Positions 61,683 to 64,000 of a stretch of DNA of 64,000 nucleotides are shown here, one piece after another. The stretch spans positions 9,362,001-9,426,000 of the forward strand of contig NC_003279.8 in NCBI RefSeq assembly GCF_000002985.6, written 5' to 3'. Source of the DNA: Caenorhabditis elegans (lineage: Eukaryota; Nematoda; Chromadorea; Rhabditida; Rhabditidae). The position numbers and the translations under genes are program-made. Below the pieces are notes generated by a model, which searched no databases, had not been told where the DNA came from, and worked only from the letters and a program-made list of their open reading frames with translations. Every line of letters begins with the position of its first letter. Position 1 is the first letter of the stretch.

Positions 61683-64000
61683 GTTAGTTTATTTTATTTT
61701 TTGAAAATTATTTTCTCTATTGAATGTAAATTTGAAGTTCTTATGTCCAGATCCCTTCTCTCACAACCATTTAAATGAATGCAATCCCATAGAAATAATG
61801 GCTTGTACTTTCCGAAACGACCACCTTCATAGTCAACAATCATCATCATTGGGTTGCTATAGCAGCACGGAGCCATTAGTCTTCTTGCCTCGAGCCGCCT
61901 CGTTTTCCTCTTCGTTCATTCCCTTTCCAATGACAAGGCATATTTTATTGATGCGCTGCTTCGTCTTTGAAGAGCAAAAGCAAAAACGGAACCAAAAGGA
62001 AAACGGGGGTAAAAGAAGAGGCGGAAAACGCCCGTTTTCCAAGGATTTCGTCGGATAATCGACGGCCGCACCATTGCTGGCAGAAGGGCTCTGTTGTGTA
62101 TGTCCTTGAGTATTTCTCTCCATTTTCGCCACTTCTCAACATTTTGGAAGTTCTTAAAAAATTTAGACTTTAAAATAGTATTTATCATTGAGATTATTTC
62201 TAAATAACCTCCCTTTTCAAATTTCTTATGACAATATTTTTGAAATGTTCAGTGGCAAGTAGATACTGCGCTTCGTATGTTTATCTGATTCTATGGCATT
62301 ATTTTTTTCTTTGGATGCATCTTCTCTGTCCCAACTTTTTCACTCGCCACTAGCCTCGTCAAAATTGCATCTCATTTTGGCAGAGAGTACTCGCTTTAGG
62401 AAAAACGAAAAAGAAGCTAACTTTTTTCATTGCCAAAAAAAGAAGACGAAATTCCAACCAATATGTTCCACGAGTTTTGGGTTGGTTGTGTCACACAGTG
62501 AAGAAGAAGAAGAGAGAAGATGCTAGTCAACGACGACAACTCTACCAGTCAACGTCTCTCGACTATGGCTCCTGGAGCACGGCGCCGCGCACACAACGAA
62601 GTCGGGAGCTGCTGGTGCTCTCCCCTTACTGCTTTCACCAATAGTAGTAGGCAGTTGGGGTTGGCTGTGTGTGTGTTATGCCACTGGTTGTTCTGCTGCT
62701 GCTTCTTCTTCTTCTTTTCCTTCTTTTTTCTAAACGAAATGCTCTGCCCTCCAAGCAGGCCGTGCTCTGTCTATTATCCGCGGACCTCTTTCTCCTGTTT
62801 CTCGTCTTTCCCCTGAATGCCTACTCTCGCCGCCGCTGCCATCATCGTCGCCTAGTCTGGGTCCAATGTCTCTGCCACTTTCACCGCGGCATTTTGCACT
62901 TCCTCTCTATAATCTTCCGTTATCTGCGTTTCTTCTCAATTCCTTACACGACTAAATGGAGAGTCTACAAGAGTTCTCTCATCCCATTTCCTCCAGAACA
63001 ACCTTCTTCATATACATTCCAATATGAGAGCTTTAAAAATGGAATTTCGTAATTGATTCGTTGAAGTGACGCTTTTCAAAAATCATCCACCCGCTTCTGC
63101 TCACCTCAGGCTCCCCCTTTCGTTATTTGTCTGTGTCTCTAGACAATTTGAAGGATCCAAGCGATTTCCGCTCTTGTGACGTCATCAGCAGAAGGGTTCT
63201 TTTTGCATGAATTCATTGAAGCGAACTTATATTAAAGAGTTGTGAAATTCTGCGCGACAGGAAGCCGTTAGAAACGCCTTCACCTCTGCTCGGTTTTCAC
63301 AAACATATTCCACTTAAAGAGGACTTTTAAATGCTGAAACGCGTGAAGTACTCGGTCAAAAGTCGGCGTTGGTGTTTTTTTTTGTGAAATGGACTTTTAG
63401 TCGCAAAAAAACACTATCCGACAAAATGTTGAAATATCTTCATTAAAAATTTTTTCAATGTAAAACAACAAAAATCAGTTTTATTGGTTTTTAAGCACCA
63501 GGATGATTTTTTCAAAGAAAATCACAAATTTTGATTTAAAAAAAAACACTCCCCGTTGCAGCCTAAAGTGTTAATAACCATTGGTCGTAATAAAAGATGG
63601 TTGACTACAGTTAGCTGACAATGTTTGCTATTGTTACTGCTGTTGCGAGAGGCGATTAGTGTATTCGGGAGGTCCACGCCGGTAGTTTGTTATGCTTGCT
63701 TGACTATATTCACCGTTTCTTTACAATTAACCTATGGTTTAAAAAATTCCGGTTCACTTTTTATTAAACTATCTTGGTTCGTTCACCACAATCGTCTGAA
63801 ATTTTCCGGAGCACATATCGTTATTTTTTAACTGATTTAAATGAAATTCCTGTGGGGCTGTATCAAAACAAAAAATTAAGTATTTTTTTACAATGATCAT
63901 AATATCACCTGTCTACAGTATGCTTGTAAAGCATTCTCCAGAGGTGTTCTATAAATTAATGTTTTAAAACCCCCATAATTAACCCTATTTATTTGCTTGA
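61683..64000. other. Downstream sequence: long vps-72 intron or start of next unit
   Basis: No continuation exon of vps-72 was recognised in these 2.3 kb. The part from about 61780 to 63250 is GC/CT-rich for this genome (CCTCGAGCCGCCTCG, GGCGCCGCGCACACAAC, ATTATCCGCGGACC), contains a perfect CRE octamer TGACGTCA at 63177-63184, and looks like promoter DNA. Either vps-72 has a long last intron containing a promoter, or the annotated 3' end lies beyond. Open frames here (61720-62058, 62520-62816, 62669-63052) are low-complexity and lack splice logic. Confidence 0.4.

Noticed and set aside
62520..63052. Leu/Phe-rich frames resembling membrane proteins
   Set aside because: They come from CT-rich DNA, overlap in two frames, and no exon chain can be built.

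Overview
The window is nematode nuclear DNA, almost certainly Caenorhabditis elegans chromosome I in the F16A11/C17E4 neighbourhood. It is AT-rich, with many short introns of about 45-60 bp ending in TTTCAG. Several genes have a TTTCAG directly in front of the ATG, as at trans-splice sites. Recognisable worm genes occur in order: ppfr-1, rtcb-1, the RSPRY1 homologue, marc-3, pabp-2 and a YL1/Vps72 gene. I had no tools; exon chains were built by eye and accepted when donor, acceptor and reading phase agreed throughout.

Layout. (1) 1-2005 (+): 3' end of an unrecognised gene. (2) 2777-28118 (-): ppfr-1, a PP4 regulatory subunit of the PPP4R1 type, 25 exons, 1530 codons in my model, with two very large introns (10.4 and 5.4 kb). 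Those introns hold a 198-bp GT microsatellite, a 928-bp palindrome carrying two tRNA-like sequences, a 1.1-kb hAT-type element and several GC/CT-rich promoter-like islands. (3) 28954-31094 (-): rtcb-1, the tRNA/XBP1 RNA ligase, complete at 505 codons. (4) 32464-36398 (-): RSPRY1 homologue (SPRY plus RING). (5) 36.4-45.2 kb: gene-poor DNA with one good candidate small gene (41583-42019, -) behind a GATA cluster. (6) 45174-47893 (-): two tandem paralogues of a family I do not recognise; the downstream one is interrupted by a 30-bp palindrome with a duplicated TA. (7) 48614-54505 (+): three coiled-coil genes in a row. (8) 54900-56873 (-): marc-3, a membrane RING-CH ubiquitin ligase. (9) 57488-57957 (+): small single-pass membrane protein. 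(10) 58061-58805 (-): EEF1AKMT4-like methyltransferase. (11) 59246-59965 (-): pabp-2. (12) 60566 to beyond 61682 (+): vps-72/YL1, whose C-terminal exon lies outside the window or deep in a >2.3-kb intron.

The known genes are mostly housekeeping: PP4 phosphatase control, RNA ligation, ubiquitin ligation, translation-factor methylation, poly(A) binding and SWR1/TIP60-type chromatin remodelling. Three neighbours (RSPRY1 homologue, rtcb-1, ppfr-1) share the minus strand, but gaps of 0.8-1.4 kb make a single operon doubtful. The less ordinary material is the interrupted paralogue, the tRNA-bearing palindrome, the candidate gene at 42 kb, and the two alternative first-exon reading frames of the intact paralogue at 47.8 kb.
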